Counted from the first letter of the stretch, positions 17,493 through 26,117 are shown. The stretch is DNA of 64,000 bases from CATQGW01 sp965262235 (GCA_965262235.1 OZ253504.1:496001-560000); one strand, 5' to 3'. A program made the numbers and translations. Notes: generated by a model not told the origin, from the letters alone.

Positions 17493-19112
17493 TCAGCGTG
17501 CCGCCCCAGGCAAGCGCGCCGCCGCAGAGACCCGAACGTGCAGCCGGTCGCCGGTGATCAGCTCGAAGTCATCGCTCACACCCTCCGCCACCGTCGTGAA
17601 CGTGTCCCAACCGGTGTCGTCGCTACGCGCGCGCCAGACTGTCACATCCAGATGCGCGATCGGCGCCATCGCATTGGCGACCGACTTCGGCGCCCCCACC
17701 CAGGTGATCGAATTGAGCCCCGCCCGCAGCGGCAGTCCGGCCGCCGCCACATCCGCCAGCAGGCCCTGCGTCTGCACCGCCGGCGTCTCGATCAACGAGG
17801 CATGCAGCACCGGCGCTGGTCCCGCGTCCTCCATCCGCAGCAGCGTCGTGGCGACTCCACGCAGCACCGGCGACGATTCGTCGTCCAGCTCTACGGTCCC
17901 GCCCTCGACGGCGATGCGCCATCGCACGGAGTAGCCCACCGCCACCCCGCGGCCTGTCGGATCGACCACCTCCGCACGCAACACGTACTCCTGCGCGTTG
18001 GCCTGCGCTTCCTCCAGCGCGGGGATCGGCGTCGCCGTGATGTAGATCGCGGAAGGGGCGCCGACCACCGTGACGTGAGCGATAGCGCTCAGTCCACTGG
18101 CCTGGTACTGCGCCTGGATCCAGTAGTCGCCGGATTGCGCCGACGACGCGCTGACGCGCACAACCACCTGGCCGCCCGCGTCTGTGACCAGCGACGCCGG
18201 ATCACCGTCCGCAGTCAGGGTCACGCCCGACCCCGCTGCGGTGCTGAGCGAGATCGTTTCGCGCGGCACGGCCCGACCGTCGGCGTCGTGCAGGCGCGCC
18301 AGCACAATCGCGGAGCCGCCCTCGACGCCCCGCTCCAGCACCGGGTTCAGCGCCCAGGTGCTCAGGCTCGCCACCTCGCCGTGGAACGTCAGTTGTGAGG
18401 ACGCCACGGCGTCGCCGCTCACCGCGCGCAGCAGCAGCGACCCGGCCGGCGCGGTCAGCGAAGCGCTGGCGCGCCCGCTATCCGAGGCGCGCAGCGCGAT
18501 CAGCGAGCCCACGCTGCCCGACGGTCCGCGCAGCGTGGACGCCGTGGCGCCCTCCGCGCCCAACGCCTCGAGCCGCACCGGAGCGCCCGGCACCAGCCGT
18601 CCCAAGCTGTCGCGCACGTCGACCTGCACCACGTGGGAGCGCGCCGCACTGAGCGGTCCGGCGGACACCGGTCGAAGGATTGTGATTTCGGCCGGCGCCC
18701 CGATGAAGGTCACTGTGACAGCCGCCACCATCGTCCCCGAACGCGCCGTGACCGCAGCGATGCCCGCCCGCCCGTCGCCGACGAGCACGACTGACGCCTG
18801 TAGTCCGGCGCCCTCGGCGCTCGCGCTGGGGCTGACTACGACGCGCGCCGGCCCCGAGTCCGCGCCGAACGCGCCGAGGTCGGTCGTGAGCGTCACCGAG
18901 GGCGGCGTGACCCCGCGCGCGGTCGGCAGCCTGACGGTGATCTCGACGCGCCCGTCATCGGCCGACGCGCTGCTTCGGCTGGCGGTGATTTCGAGCTGAT
19001 CAACCTGGGCGGTCGCCAATGGGATGGGCAGGCCGGCAATCCAGCCGGCGGCCACCAGAGTGAGCGCGAAGGCCGCCGCCAGCGCGAGCGCGCCGAGCAG
19101 ACGCGTAGCCAT
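17493..19112 (-). CDS. Exported Ig-like (Big-1/invasin-type) repeat protein
   Basis: About 539 aa from the ATG at 19112, which follows GGAGAGG and starts a clean signal peptide (ATRLLGALALAAAFALTLVAAG); in-frame GTG codons at 19142 and 19133 are alternatives. Repeated Ig-like units show VRDSLGRLVPGAPVRLEA, HDADGRAVPRETISLSTA and VDPTGRGVAVGYSVRW. The C-terminal ~70 residues contain AGLNSITWVGAPKSVANAMA...VTVWRARSD...ITGDRLHV, the shared terminal module. It is the upstream member of an operon with the beta-helix protein. Probably a surface protein; ligand unknown. Confidence 0.75.
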   Translation of the reverse strand: MATRLLGALALAAAFALTLVAAGWIAGLPIPLATAQVDQLEITASRSSASADDGRVEITVRLPTARGVTPPSVTLTTDLGAFGADSGPARVVVSPSASAEGAGLQASVVLVGDGRAGIAAVTARSGTMVAAVTVTFIGAPAEITILRPVSAGPLSAARSHVVQVDVRDSLGRLVPGAPVRLEALGAEGATASTLRGPSGSVGSLIALRASDSGRASASLTAPAGSLLLRAVSGDAVASSQLTFHGEVASLSTWALNPVLERGVEGGSAIVLARLHDADGRAVPRETISLSTAAGSGVTLTADGDPASLVTDAGGQVVVRVSASSAQSGDYWIQAQYQASGLSAIAHVTVVGAPSAIYITATPIPALEEAQANAQEYVLRAEVVDPTGRGVAVGYSVRWRIAVEGGTVELDDESSPVLRGVATTLLRMEDAGPAPVLHASLIETPAVQTQGLLADVAAAGLPLRAGLNSITWVGAPKSVANAMAPIAHLDVTVWRARSDDTGWDTFTTVAEGVSDDFELITGDRLHVRVSAAARLPGAAR

Positions 19113-19309
19113 CGTCGCCGACCTCTCCGCCACCGTGGCCACTCCGCCATCGCGTTTCCAGTGTATGTGCGGACTCCGAGCCTCACGCCGGCCCTGCGGC
19201 AGCGGTTTACGCGACGTTGATGTTCACCGCGCGATCTGCGTAACACCGCCGCGAAAGCTGCACGGAACCCGGTCGAAGCCACGTCAGGTGCGCGTTAAGC
19301 GCGGAGACG

Positions 19310-19339
19310 CAAAGAGGGCGGAGCCGAAGCCCCGCCCTC
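19310..19339 (-). terminator. Rho-independent terminator of the acidic repeat gene
   Basis: On the minus strand a GAGGGCGGGGC stem closes over a TTCG tetraloop with GCTCCGCCCTC and is followed by TTTGCG. It lies about 45 bases after the stop codon of the acidic heptad-repeat gene and before the Ig-like gene on the same strand, separating the two units. Confidence 0.75.
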
Positions 19340-19385
19340 GTCAGCTCGATCCTGTTGGGTCGAGTTGAGCTGTACCCCTGGGGGT

Positions 19386-20240
19386 CTAGCTCTGCACGCG
19401 ACGCCGGATGGCAACGCCGCCCAGCAGTGCGGTCAGCGCCAGCGCGCCAGCCAGGCCGAAGGCCCAGCTGTTCGAGCCGCTGCTGTCAGCCAGGCCGCCG
19501 GTGCCGGTGCTCGGCATCATGGTTTCCTCGTCCGTGGCGTCGTCGTCGCCGGTCATGGCGTCATCGTCGCCGGTCATGGCGTCATCGTCGCCAGTCATGG
19601 CGTCATCGTCGCCCGTCATGGCGTCATCGTCGCCGGTCATGGCGTCATCGTCGCCGGTCATGGCGTCATCGTCGCCAGTCATGGCGTCATCGTCGCCCGT
19701 CATGGCGTCATCGTCGCCCGTCATGGCGTCATCGTCGCCCGTCATGGCGTCATCGTCGCCCGTCATGGCGTCATCGTCGCCCGTCATGGCGTCATCGTCG
19801 CCAGTCATGGCGTCGTCGTCGCCAGTCATGGCGTCGTCGTCGCCAGTCATGGCGTCGTCGTCGCCCTCAAGGTCGCCCTCAGGCTCCTCGACAGGCGTCG
19901 AGACTGCGAGCGTCAAGCCCGTAAAGCCGCCGGCCGCTGCGTCGTAGCTGCCTTCAGCCGCCATCCCGTTGACCGAGAACGACACACCCATCGTGCCGCC
20001 CTCGACTTCGATTGACCATTCGCCGCTGGCGTCGAGCGTCGCCGTGCCGACCTCTTCGCCGCCGACCCAGGCCACGACGGTTGCGCCGTCGGCAGCTTCG
20101 CCGTCGACGGTGGTGTTACCGCTCAATCCGAAGAAGGTGTGAACGGGCGTCTGTGCGAGAGCGACGGCGCTGATCAACAGCGCAGCCAGCATCGCTCCAA
20201 CGACCGCCATCAATCGAGGCTTACTCATCCGTCGCTCCAT
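19386..20240 (-). CDS. Exported acidic heptad-repeat protein with MPSTG C-terminal anchor
   Basis: 284 aa from the ATG at 20240 (AGGA six bases upstream); the ATG at 20228 also has a good site. Signal peptide KPRLMAVVGAMLAALLISAVALA, then a ~75-residue Ig-like/carboxypeptidase-regulatory-like domain (VDGEAADGATVVAWVGGEEV), then about 15 tandem heptads of DDDAMTG, then MPSTGTGG, one hydrophobic helix (WAFGLAGALALTALLGGVAI) and RRRVQS. The tail has the layout of a sortase signal with Met in place of Leu, but a plain membrane anchor is equally possible since no sortase gene is in the window. The acidic repeat would be an extended, Ca-binding-capable stalk. A terminator follows the gene. Confidence 0.75.
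   Translation of the reverse strand: MERRMSKPRLMAVVGAMLAALLISAVALAQTPVHTFFGLSGNTTVDGEAADGATVVAWVGGEEVGTATLDASGEWSIEVEGGTMGVSFSVNGMAAEGSYDAAAGGFTGLTLAVSTPVEEPEGDLEGDDDAMTGDDDAMTGDDDAMTGDDDAMTGDDDAMTGDDDAMTGDDDAMTGDDDAMTGDDDAMTGDDDAMTGDDDAMTGDDDAMTGDDDAMTGDDDAMTGDDDAMTGDDDATDEETMMPSTGTGGLADSSGSNSWAFGLAGALALTALLGGVAIRRRVQS
19551..19866 (-). repeat. 21-bp in-frame tandem repeat, about 15 units
   Basis: Exact 21-bp periodicity encodes one DDDAMTG heptad per unit. On the plus strand the variable base before GTCATGG reads, unit by unit, G G A C, G G A C, C C C C C minus one, then A A A: units 1-4 and 5-8 carry the same four-base order, and the last three share an extra CGTCGTCGTC variant. This pattern indicates block duplication of four units, expected of replication slippage, so the copy number is likely polymorphic. 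Confidence 0.9.
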
Positions 20241-20270
20241 TCTCTTTCCTGTGCTGTCGACTCCGGCCAT

Positions 20271-20576
20271 CTCGCCGGAAGCATCGCAGAACTCTCGCCG
20301 TTTGACTAGCCCGCAATGTACAGGATGTGGCTTGCCGCGTACGTAAACTCCGCTGATCGCGGACCTGCGCTCGATTCTCGTTCTGTCACGCCCGCGATCC
20401 GTGACCAGATGCCGCGCGGCGTCGCCTGCGACCCCGGCGAGTCTTTACGCATGCACCACGCCACGCTTGCGGGAGCGGCGTCCGCGTAGCGCCTGGCAGA
20501 CCTCAACCAAGGTGGGTGACACGTCGGTCTACCGGCGCGCAACATCGGCCCTCGCGTTCCGCGACAACCCGCCCGC
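20271..20576. other. Gene-free 306-bp leader region, no recognised element
   Basis: This lies between the thiolase stop and the acidic heptad-repeat gene, both on the minus strand, so it should hold the latter's promoter and leader. It is GC-rich with several short inverted repeats. I compared it by eye with the c-di-GMP, cobalamin, TPP and ydaO riboswitch cores and found no convincing match, and none of the window's dispersed repeats is present. Confidence 0.4.
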
Positions 20577-21803
20577 CTAGCGACCGATCACCAGCGAGAC
20601 CGAGGTCGTCCCGGACCCACCGATGTTCAGCGTCGCCACCCGGCGCGCGTCGGGCACCTGATAGTCCCCGGCCGTGCCCGTGACCTGTCGGTAGGCGTCG
20701 AGCGCCTGGCGCACGCCGGTCGCCCCAACGGGGTGTCCGCCGCCGATCAGGCCGCCCGACGGGTTCATCGGCAGCTTGCCCTCGAAGTCGATCACGCCGT
20801 CCTCGATCGCCTCGAACGAGCGCCCCGGCTCGGTCATGCCGAAGTGGTCGATCGCCATGTAGTGCGAGGTCGTGAAGCAGTCGTGCGTCTCGATCGCGTC
20901 AACGTCCCAGACATCGTCGACGCCGGCGCGCCCGAACGCGTCGGTGATCGCCCGCCGCGTGTGCGGCAGGATGTACGGGTCGCCCGCGGCCTGCGAGATT
21001 TTGGTGTCGAACGTCAGCGCCGCCGTGCGGTGGCCCCAGCCCTCGATCCGCGGCACATCCTCAAGCTCGATCCCGCGCCGCTCGGCCCAGGCCGTCGCTG
21101 CGGACTCGGAGGCCAGCATCAGCGAAACCGCCCCGTCGGTGATCTGCGAGCAGTCGCGCAGCGCCAGCCGTCCGGTGATCTCCATCGCGTACTTGCCCTC
21201 GTGCAGCTCCGAGACATCGCCCAGCCAGCTGCGCGTCTGCGCGTTGGGGTTGCGCTGCGCGTTGGCGTAGTTGATCTCCGCGAGGCGCGTCAGGTGCGCA
21301 GGGTCCAGCCCGTAACGCTCCTCATAGACATCGCCCAGCCGCCCGAACAGCTTGGGGAACGGCAGGTCGACGCCGGCCGCCTCCAGCTCATACCAGCCGG
21401 CCGTCCCCAGGAAGTCCCCGCCCACGACCGGGCTGACTGTCTTCATCTGCTCGACGCCAACAATCAACGCGGTGTCGTAGCGGCCCGCCTCGAGCTCGGC
21501 CGCCGCCATCAGAATCGAAATCGAGCCCGAGGCGCAGGCCGCCTCGTGACGCGACGTCGGCGTCCCGCCGAAGTCCGGGTCGATCTCGGCAAAGAAGCCG
21601 CCCAGCTGACCCTGCTTCGCGTACAGCTCGCCGGCAAAGTTGCCCACGTGCGCCGTATCGACCTCATGCGCCTCCATGCCCGTCGCTTCGAGCACGCCCT
21701 GCACCACCTCGCCCATCGTCTCGCGCAGGTTCAGCTCTTCCTTGCGCCAGTTGCGTGCAAAGTCCGTCTGGTAGCCGCCCAGGATATAGACCGGCGTCGT
21801 CAT
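20577..21803 (-). CDS. Thiolase family protein (acetyl-CoA acetyltransferase / SCP2-type)
   Basis: 408 aa from the ATG at 21803, preceded by AAGGGA; a longer open frame upstream runs through a repeat element and is not coding. The active-site Cys lies in HEAACASGSISILMAAAEL, and the C-terminal GGLIGGGHPVGATGVRQ holds the catalytic His. The second catalytic Cys motif (C-x-G near the C-terminus) is not in the classical form: the tail reads ATLNIGGSGTTSVSLVIG, as in lipid-transfer/SCP2-type thiolases. It likely acts in beta-oxidation-like cleavage or condensation of acyl-CoAs, together with the hydratases and CoA-transferases nearby. Confidence 0.85.
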   Translation of the reverse strand: MTTPVYILGGYQTDFARNWRKEELNLRETMGEVVQGVLEATGMEAHEVDTAHVGNFAGELYAKQGQLGGFFAEIDPDFGGTPTSRHEAACASGSISILMAAAELEAGRYDTALIVGVEQMKTVSPVVGGDFLGTAGWYELEAAGVDLPFPKLFGRLGDVYEERYGLDPAHLTRLAEINYANAQRNPNAQTRSWLGDVSELHEGKYAMEITGRLALRDCSQITDGAVSLMLASESAATAWAERRGIELEDVPRIEGWGHRTAALTFDTKISQAAGDPYILPHTRRAITDAFGRAGVDDVWDVDAIETHDCFTTSHYMAIDHFGMTEPGRSFEAIEDGVIDFEGKLPMNPSGGLIGGGHPVGATGVRQALDAYRQVTGTAGDYQVPDARRVATLNIGGSGTTSVSLVIGR

Positions 21804-21896
21804 CAGTGAATTCCCTTCGCGCGGGGCGCCATCGGCCCCAACGATTGCATGTTGGGCGAGGGTAGCAGCCAGACCGACGGCCACGCCTGCCCCGTT

Positions 21897-22073
21897 GTCA
21901 TTCCTGCGCAGGCAGGAATCCATGCGATCTGAGTGATTACGACAGCGCCTCGAGTTTCGACGGCGCACCAGCCTCCGAGGGCGCGTACGGATCGTTTGGT
22001 GGCACGTCGGGAGTCCGGGACGATTGCCGCGTCGGGCGGTCGCGTGGATTCCTGCCTACGCAGGAATGACGGA
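21897..22073. repeat. REP-bounded 177-bp intergenic element, copy 1
   Basis: The left end is GTCATTCCTGCGCAGGCAGG with AATCC, and the right end is its inverted counterpart GGATTCCTGCCTACGCAGG with AATGAC. Each end is itself a palindrome, so the unit can fold into nested hairpins. The interior of about 125 bp is not conserved in sequence with the other copies except for short stretches (GCGATCTGA next to the left end, TTCGACGGCGC). Other copies lie at 29456, 30021, 30498 and 53187. Confidence 0.8.
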
Positions 22074-22092
22074 GGGACGCGCCGCCCTGGAC

Positions 22093-22923
22093 CTAGTACC
22101 CCCGAAACACAGGCGCCCGCTTCTCGCGCCAGCTCAACCGACCCTCGTCCGCGTCGTAGGTCCGCCGATAGCGGTCCGAGACCTCGACCTCACGCGCGAG
22201 CGTGTCGCGCAGCGAGTGCTCCGCCGCGTAGTCGATCATCTCCTTGAACGCCGACGCATTCAGCGTCGGCAGCTTGGCCAGCTCCGAGACGAAGCGCGCC
22301 GACTCCTGCTCGAAGTCCTCCAGCGGCCAGACGCGGTTCGCCCAGCCCCACTCCAGCGCCTCCTCGGCGAACAGGTGTCGGCCCGTCACCAACAGCTCCA
22401 GCGCCCGACCGCGACCGACGATCCGCGGCACGAACCAGGTGGTGCCGCCGTTCATCCCGATCGCGCGCTGCACGCGGTGGTCGCCCACCTCCAGATTGTC
22501 CGCGCACAGCCGCATGTCGCAGGCCGACGCGAGCTCCCAACCGTGGCCCAGGGCCCAACCGCTGACGAGCGCCACGACCGGCTTGTTCAGCGACCGCAGC
22601 GAAAGCAGGAACGGGTGGTGAACCGTGATGCTGTTGTCGATCGGATTGACCGGCTCCATCCCGTAGAGGTCGTCGCCCGAGCAGAACGACTGCGTCCCCG
22701 CGCCGCGCAGCGTGACGACGCGGATATCCGGCCGCAGCGCCGCGAAGTCGATCAGCGCCTGCAGCTCGTGCAGCAGCCGAAAGCTGAGCGCGTTCAGCCG
22801 CTCCGGCCGATTCATCGTGATCGCCAGCACCCCTTCATCGCTGATGTCCCAGAGCGCCACCTGCCACTCGCCATCCGCCAGCGCCCGCGGCGCTTCCGGC
22901 CAGTCCTGGTCCTGCATCGTCAT
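22093..22923 (-). CDS. Enoyl-CoA hydratase/isomerase family protein
   Basis: 276 aa from the ATG at 22923 (AAGGGA six bases upstream). Crotonase-fold signatures: ITMNRPERLNAL near residue 40, the oxyanion-hole segment GAGTQSFCSGDDL near 83, and LVSGWALGHGWELASACDMR near 125. The expected second catalytic acid region reads MNGGTTWFVPRIVGRGRALELL. The genes on either side on the same strand are a thiolase downstream and a Uma2 protein 11 bp upstream. It hydrates or isomerises an enoyl-CoA; the chain type is not determined. Confidence 0.88.
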   Translation of the reverse strand: MTMQDQDWPEAPRALADGEWQVALWDISDEGVLAITMNRPERLNALSFRLLHELQALIDFAALRPDIRVVTLRGAGTQSFCSGDDLYGMEPVNPIDNSITVHHPFLLSLRSLNKPVVALVSGWALGHGWELASACDMRLCADNLEVGDHRVQRAIGMNGGTTWFVPRIVGRGRALELLVTGRHLFAEEALEWGWANRVWPLEDFEQESARFVSELAKLPTLNASAFKEMIDYAAEHSLRDTLAREVEVSDRYRRTYDADEGRLSWREKRAPVFRGY

Positions 22924-22934
22924 GATCGATCCCT

Positions 22935-23594
22935 TCAGATCAGTGCCCAAGCCTTGGCGAAGTCGACGCTGAAGCCCGCGAGCTCGGGCTCGGCCGACAG
23001 GCTCCCCGGATGCTCGTGGCGTTCGGGGTCGCGCCCGGGCCGATAGACGAACACCAGCCGCTCGTTGGGCGACACCAGCATGCCCACGCGAACCCCGTTC
23101 TCCAGCCACTCCTCCATCTTCGCCTGCTGGTCCTGAAGTCGCTGGCTGGGCGAACGCACTTCGAAGACAAAGTCGGGGCAAAGCTCCAGCAGCCCCTGGC
23201 GCTGCTCCGGAGTCAACGCCGCGAGCCGCTCGTCGCTGACCCAAGCGCCATCGGCCATCCGCATCGCACCGTTCGGGAGGTTGAAGCCCGTGGCGACGCT
23301 ATAGAACCTGCCCCGCTCGGATTGATCACACCAATTGCCGAGCTGTCGTCCCAATTCGCCCTCGAGCTGACCACCAGTGCCGCCAACCGCGAACGTCATC
23401 TGCAGGCCTCCCGTTGCAGTCCGCTCGAACTGCCAGTAAGTGTTCAGCTCGCCGAGCTGGATCAGCAACTCATCGGTCAGCGGACACTCTTCGGGGAACT
23501 GCACGACGGCGAGCGCGACCGGCCAGTCATCTAGCCAGTTCGCGGGCGCTTTGACCGCCGCCTCGACATCCGCACGGGCCCTCAACTGCACCAT
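22935..23594 (-). CDS. Uma2 family (DUF820) putative PD-(D/E)XK endonuclease
   Basis: 219 aa. Residues ~105-190 carry the family core: MADGAWVSDERL (Asp), LCPDFVFEVRSPSQRL (Asp and Glu) and KMEEWLENGVRVGMLVSPNE (Lys). These correspond to the restriction-like nuclease fold. A second family member, about 35% alike by eye, lies at 24209-24853, the two flanking a ruined YCII gene. Uma2 genes occur in large numbers in cyanobacteria and Chloroflexota; their biological role is not established. It sits 11 bp before the enoyl-CoA hydratase start, possibly co-transcribed. Confidence 0.85.
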   Translation of the reverse strand: MVQLRARADVEAAVKAPANWLDDWPVALAVVQFPEECPLTDELLIQLGELNTYWQFERTATGGLQMTFAVGGTGGQLEGELGRQLGNWCDQSERGRFYSVATGFNLPNGAMRMADGAWVSDERLAALTPEQRQGLLELCPDFVFEVRSPSQRLQDQQAKMEEWLENGVRVGMLVSPNERLVFVYRPGRDPERHEHPGSLSAEPELAGFSVDFAKAWALI

Positions 23595-23750
23595 TGCTCA
23601 CACTCCTTCGACACCACTCTGATCGTAGCGACCGGTCAGCGCCGCGATTGGCGGCGGCGATCTGTGTCCCACGACGGTGAGCAATCCTGCTCGAATGCAA
23701 CAATCGTGTAGCCGCCCGAACATGACTCACACATTCGCAGGGATTGACCC

Positions 23751-24174
23751 ATGAACAAGTACATCGTCCTCTGCTACGCCCCCGCTGACCACATTGAGTG
23801 GTCAGCGGAATCCCGCTTCGAGTGGTCAGCGGAATCCCCTTCCCAATCGCTCCCCCCGAGGGGGAGCTGTCGCGCAGCGACTGAGGGGGAGGCCCGCACT
23901 GACCTCTACTGGACCGCCACGTTCCCCCCCTCTGCCTGCGACATCTACCCCTCAGGGGGTGAAGGGATCCGGATTCCGTTGAGCACTCAATGTGCTCAAC
24001 GGGGGGGAGCTGTCGCGCAGCGACTGAGGGGGAGGCCCGCACTGACCTCTACTGGACCGCGACGTCGTCCAGGCCGCGAGCATCGAGGTCGCCCAGGCGC
24101 TCGTCGCCGGCCACCCGCACTTCGGCTTCGGCACCGAGCTCGAGGTCTACGAAGCCATGCCGATCGGCATGTAG
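23751..24174 (+). pseudogene. YCII/DGPF-family gene split by repeat insertion
   Basis: The first 11 codons (MNKYIVLCYAP) are a typical YCII-family N-terminus. The last ~40 codons, in a different frame from about 24055, read DVVQAASIEVAQALVAGHPH then TELEVYEAMPIGM, the typical C-terminus of YCII-related proteins (A-D/S-x-A...GHP...IEVYE-MP). The 50-60 codons expected between them are missing and replaced by about 270 bp of dispersed repeat DNA, leaving the halves out of frame. The gene cannot make its normal ~110-aa product. It lies between two Uma2 genes of opposite strand. Confidence 0.65.
23783..24062. repeat. Nested intergenic repeats inserted in YCII gene
   Basis: The block begins with the CGCTGACCACATTG palindrome and a partial second copy, then two direct copies (starting about 23867 and 24005) of a unit of ~57 bp containing GAGCTGTCGCGCAGCGACTG and ending CTCTACTGGACCGC. 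Between them lies a further palindrome, GTTGAGCACTCAATGTGCTCAAC. The same GAGCTGTCGC unit recurs near 37055, 44165, 48842, 49350 (inverted) and 53022. Confidence 0.8.
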
Positions 24175-24208
24175 CACGCGGCGCGGCTGCAACGCCGACA
24201 GGGTTCCC

Positions 24209-24853
24209 TTACGGCGCGTCGTCAATGATCCGCCAGACCTCCTCGAAGTCGATCGTGAAGCCTGGGACCTCCGGGTCACAGGAGAGTTCGCCCGGCTGAT
24301 CCAGTTCAACGACTGCCTGTCCGGGACGGTAGAGGAACACGTTGAGGTTGTCCGGGTCGATCAGGATGCCCAGGCGGACGCCGTTGGCGAGCCAGACATC
24401 CGTCATTTTGTGCTGTTGACCCACCAGGGAATCGGATGGGGAGCGGACTTCGACGACGAAGTCGGGGCAGAGCGGCGGGTAGCCTCGAAGCTGCTCGCGG
24501 GTGATGCCGCGATGCCGCTCGGGGCCGACCCAGGCAGCATCGGGTGAGCGGACTGAGCCGTCGGGGAGGCGGATTCCGACGCCCGCCGAGTAGTCGAGGC
24601 CGATGCGATCCTGTCGCCACCAGTTGCCAAGCTGAACGGCGAGTTCCAGCTCGAAGCGACTGCTCTCTCCGCCCACCGTCATATTCACAATCAGTCGTCC
24701 CTCTGCGTCGCGTTCCAGCCGGAGTATTTCGTTGACATCGCTCAGGCCCATGAGGAGGTGGTCGGTGAGCGGGAATTCGTCGGGGAACTGGATGAGGGTC
24801 GGCTCGACGATGGTCTCGGTGGGTGTGTAGGGCAGGCGTCGGGTCGTGACCAT
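24209..24853 (-). CDS. Uma2 family (DUF820) putative PD-(D/E)XK endonuclease
   Basis: 214 aa. Core residues are visible in VRSPDAAWVGPERH, CPDFVVEVRSPSDSL and KMTDVWLANGVRLGILIDPD, followed by NVFLYRPGQ, matching the Uma2 nuclease-like family. It is a paralogue of 22935-23594 and keeps all presumed catalytic positions. It starts at an ATG 15 bp downstream of nothing on its own strand except the CoA-transferase, which reads the same way and ends at 24869; they may share a transcript. Role unknown. Confidence 0.85.
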   Translation of the reverse strand: MVTTRRLPYTPTETIVEPTLIQFPDEFPLTDHLLMGLSDVNEILRLERDAEGRLIVNMTVGGESSRFELELAVQLGNWWRQDRIGLDYSAGVGIRLPDGSVRSPDAAWVGPERHRGITREQLRGYPPLCPDFVVEVRSPSDSLVGQQHKMTDVWLANGVRLGILIDPDNLNVFLYRPGQAVVELDQPGELSCDPEVPGFTIDFEEVWRIIDDAP

Positions 24854-24868
24854 GATGGGATGGCTTTC

Positions 24869-26095
24869 TCAGACAATCACGCCGCTGGCGGCCAGCTCGG
24901 CGATCTCTTCTTCCCCGATGCCCAGCCGCTCGCGCAGCAGCTCGGCGCTGTGCTCGCCGAGTTCCGGCGCGTCACGCGTGACCTGAGCCGGCGTGCCGAG
25001 CAGGTCCACCGGAGAGCGCAGCGTCGGCACGTCGCCATAGTGACGATGCGGATGCGGCGCCATGTAGCCGTTCGCCACCACCGCCGGATCGGTCACCAGA
25101 TCGCCGATCTTCTGCACCCGCGTGAAGATCAGGTTCGGCTCCGTCGCCAGCTTCGCTTCCCACTCCGCCCGCGGGGCCGAGCCGAAGCGCTGCTCGAGGA
25201 TCGCGATCAGCTCACCGCAGTGCGCGCCGATCGCCGCCAGCGTGGTGAAGCGCTCGTCATCGACCAGCTCCTCAAGGTCGGTCGCGCGGCAGAATGAGGC
25301 CCAGTCGCGCTCGGCCTCAAGGATGCCCAGGATCAGCCACTCGCCATCGCCGCACTGGTACAGATTCCAGAGCGGGTTCGCCGCCTTGCTACGGTCGAAG
25401 CGCGGCCACTCATCCAGACCCTGCAGCGTCGCCACGCTGATCCCCCAGAACGACAGCCACATCGTCGCCATGATGTGCGAGACCTCGACCCGCTGTCCCA
25501 GACCGCCGTTCAGCTCCCGCGCTGCGATCGCCGCCAGCACCCCGTAGGCCAGGCAGGTCGCGCCCATCACGTCGGCGATCCCCAGCGTGTTCCAGTTCGG
25601 CGGGTCGCCCGGCGCGCCCATCGAGTACATGAACCCGCCGCGCGCCTGCCCGACCGCGTCGAGCGCCGGGAGATTCGCCTCCGCGCCCTTGAATCCATAG
25701 CCCGCCGTGGCCGCGTGAATCAGCCGCGGATTCAGTTCCGAGAGCGTCTCGTAGCTCAGCCCAAACTTCTCGAAGATGCCCGGCCGGTAGTTCTCGATAA
25801 ACACGTCGCTGTCGACGATCAGCTCGCGGAAGATCTGCTGCCCGCGCTCGGTCTTCAGATCCAGCGCCAGCGAGCGCTTGTTGCGATTGACCGCCTCGAA
25901 CAGCGCCGAGCGGCCGTCGGGCAGCATGTTCGGAATCCCCGCCACACTCTGCACGAACCGCGCGGCGTCGGGACGCGTCGGCGACTCGATCTTGATCACA
26001 TCCGCCCCGAGATCGCCCAGCATCATCCCACCAATCGGACCGAAGCCCCAGGTCGAACACTCGATCACGCGGATTCCGTCGAGTGCGGCAGTCAT
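24869..26095 (-). CDS. Family III CoA-transferase (CaiB/BaiF)
   Basis: 408 aa from the ATG at 26095, which has GGAGGT seven bases upstream; a GTG three codons earlier is less likely. It opens LDGIRVIECSTWGFGPIGG and has MLGDLGADVIKIESPTRPD, both family signatures. The catalytic Asp is in LGIADVMGATCLAYGVLAA. It transfers CoA between carboxylic acids. A truncated copy of its own 5' end lies directly upstream (26118-26217). Likely substrate unknown; the methylmalonyl-CoA mutase gene upstream on the same strand suggests branched acyl-CoA metabolism. Confidence 0.9.
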   Translation of the reverse strand: MTAALDGIRVIECSTWGFGPIGGMMLGDLGADVIKIESPTRPDAARFVQSVAGIPNMLPDGRSALFEAVNRNKRSLALDLKTERGQQIFRELIVDSDVFIENYRPGIFEKFGLSYETLSELNPRLIHAATAGYGFKGAEANLPALDAVGQARGGFMYSMGAPGDPPNWNTLGIADVMGATCLAYGVLAAIAARELNGGLGQRVEVSHIMATMWLSFWGISVATLQGLDEWPRFDRSKAANPLWNLYQCGDGEWLILGILEAERDWASFCRATDLEELVDDERFTTLAAIGAHCGELIAILEQRFGSAPRAEWEAKLATEPNLIFTRVQKIGDLVTDPAVVANGYMAPHPHRHYGDVPTLRSPVDLLGTPAQVTRDAPELGEHSAELLRERLGIGEEEIAELAASGVIV

Positions 26096-26117
26096 CGACA
26101 ACACCTCCGAGCCAAGC

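Noticed and set aside
19551..19866. Possible CRISPR array
   Set aside because: The 21-bp repeat is contiguous and in frame inside an exported protein gene; there are no spacers and no cas genes.
20271..20576. Possible c-di-GMP riboswitch ahead of the acidic repeat gene
   Set aside because: Short ACGCAAAG-like and GGGTC-like pieces are present, but not in the order and pairing of the GEMM core; a covariance model would be needed.
21803..21968. A longer thiolase start at 21968
   Set aside because: The extra 55 codons read through a REP palindrome (DSCLRRNDN-type residues); the ATG at 21803 has a Shine-Dalgarno and the normal family N-terminus.
22924..23244. A longer enoyl-CoA hydratase starting at 23244
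   Set aside because: The extension lies wholly inside the Uma2 gene on the same strand in another frame and is Arg/Ala/Gly-rich; the ATG at 22923 has AAGGGA at the right distance.
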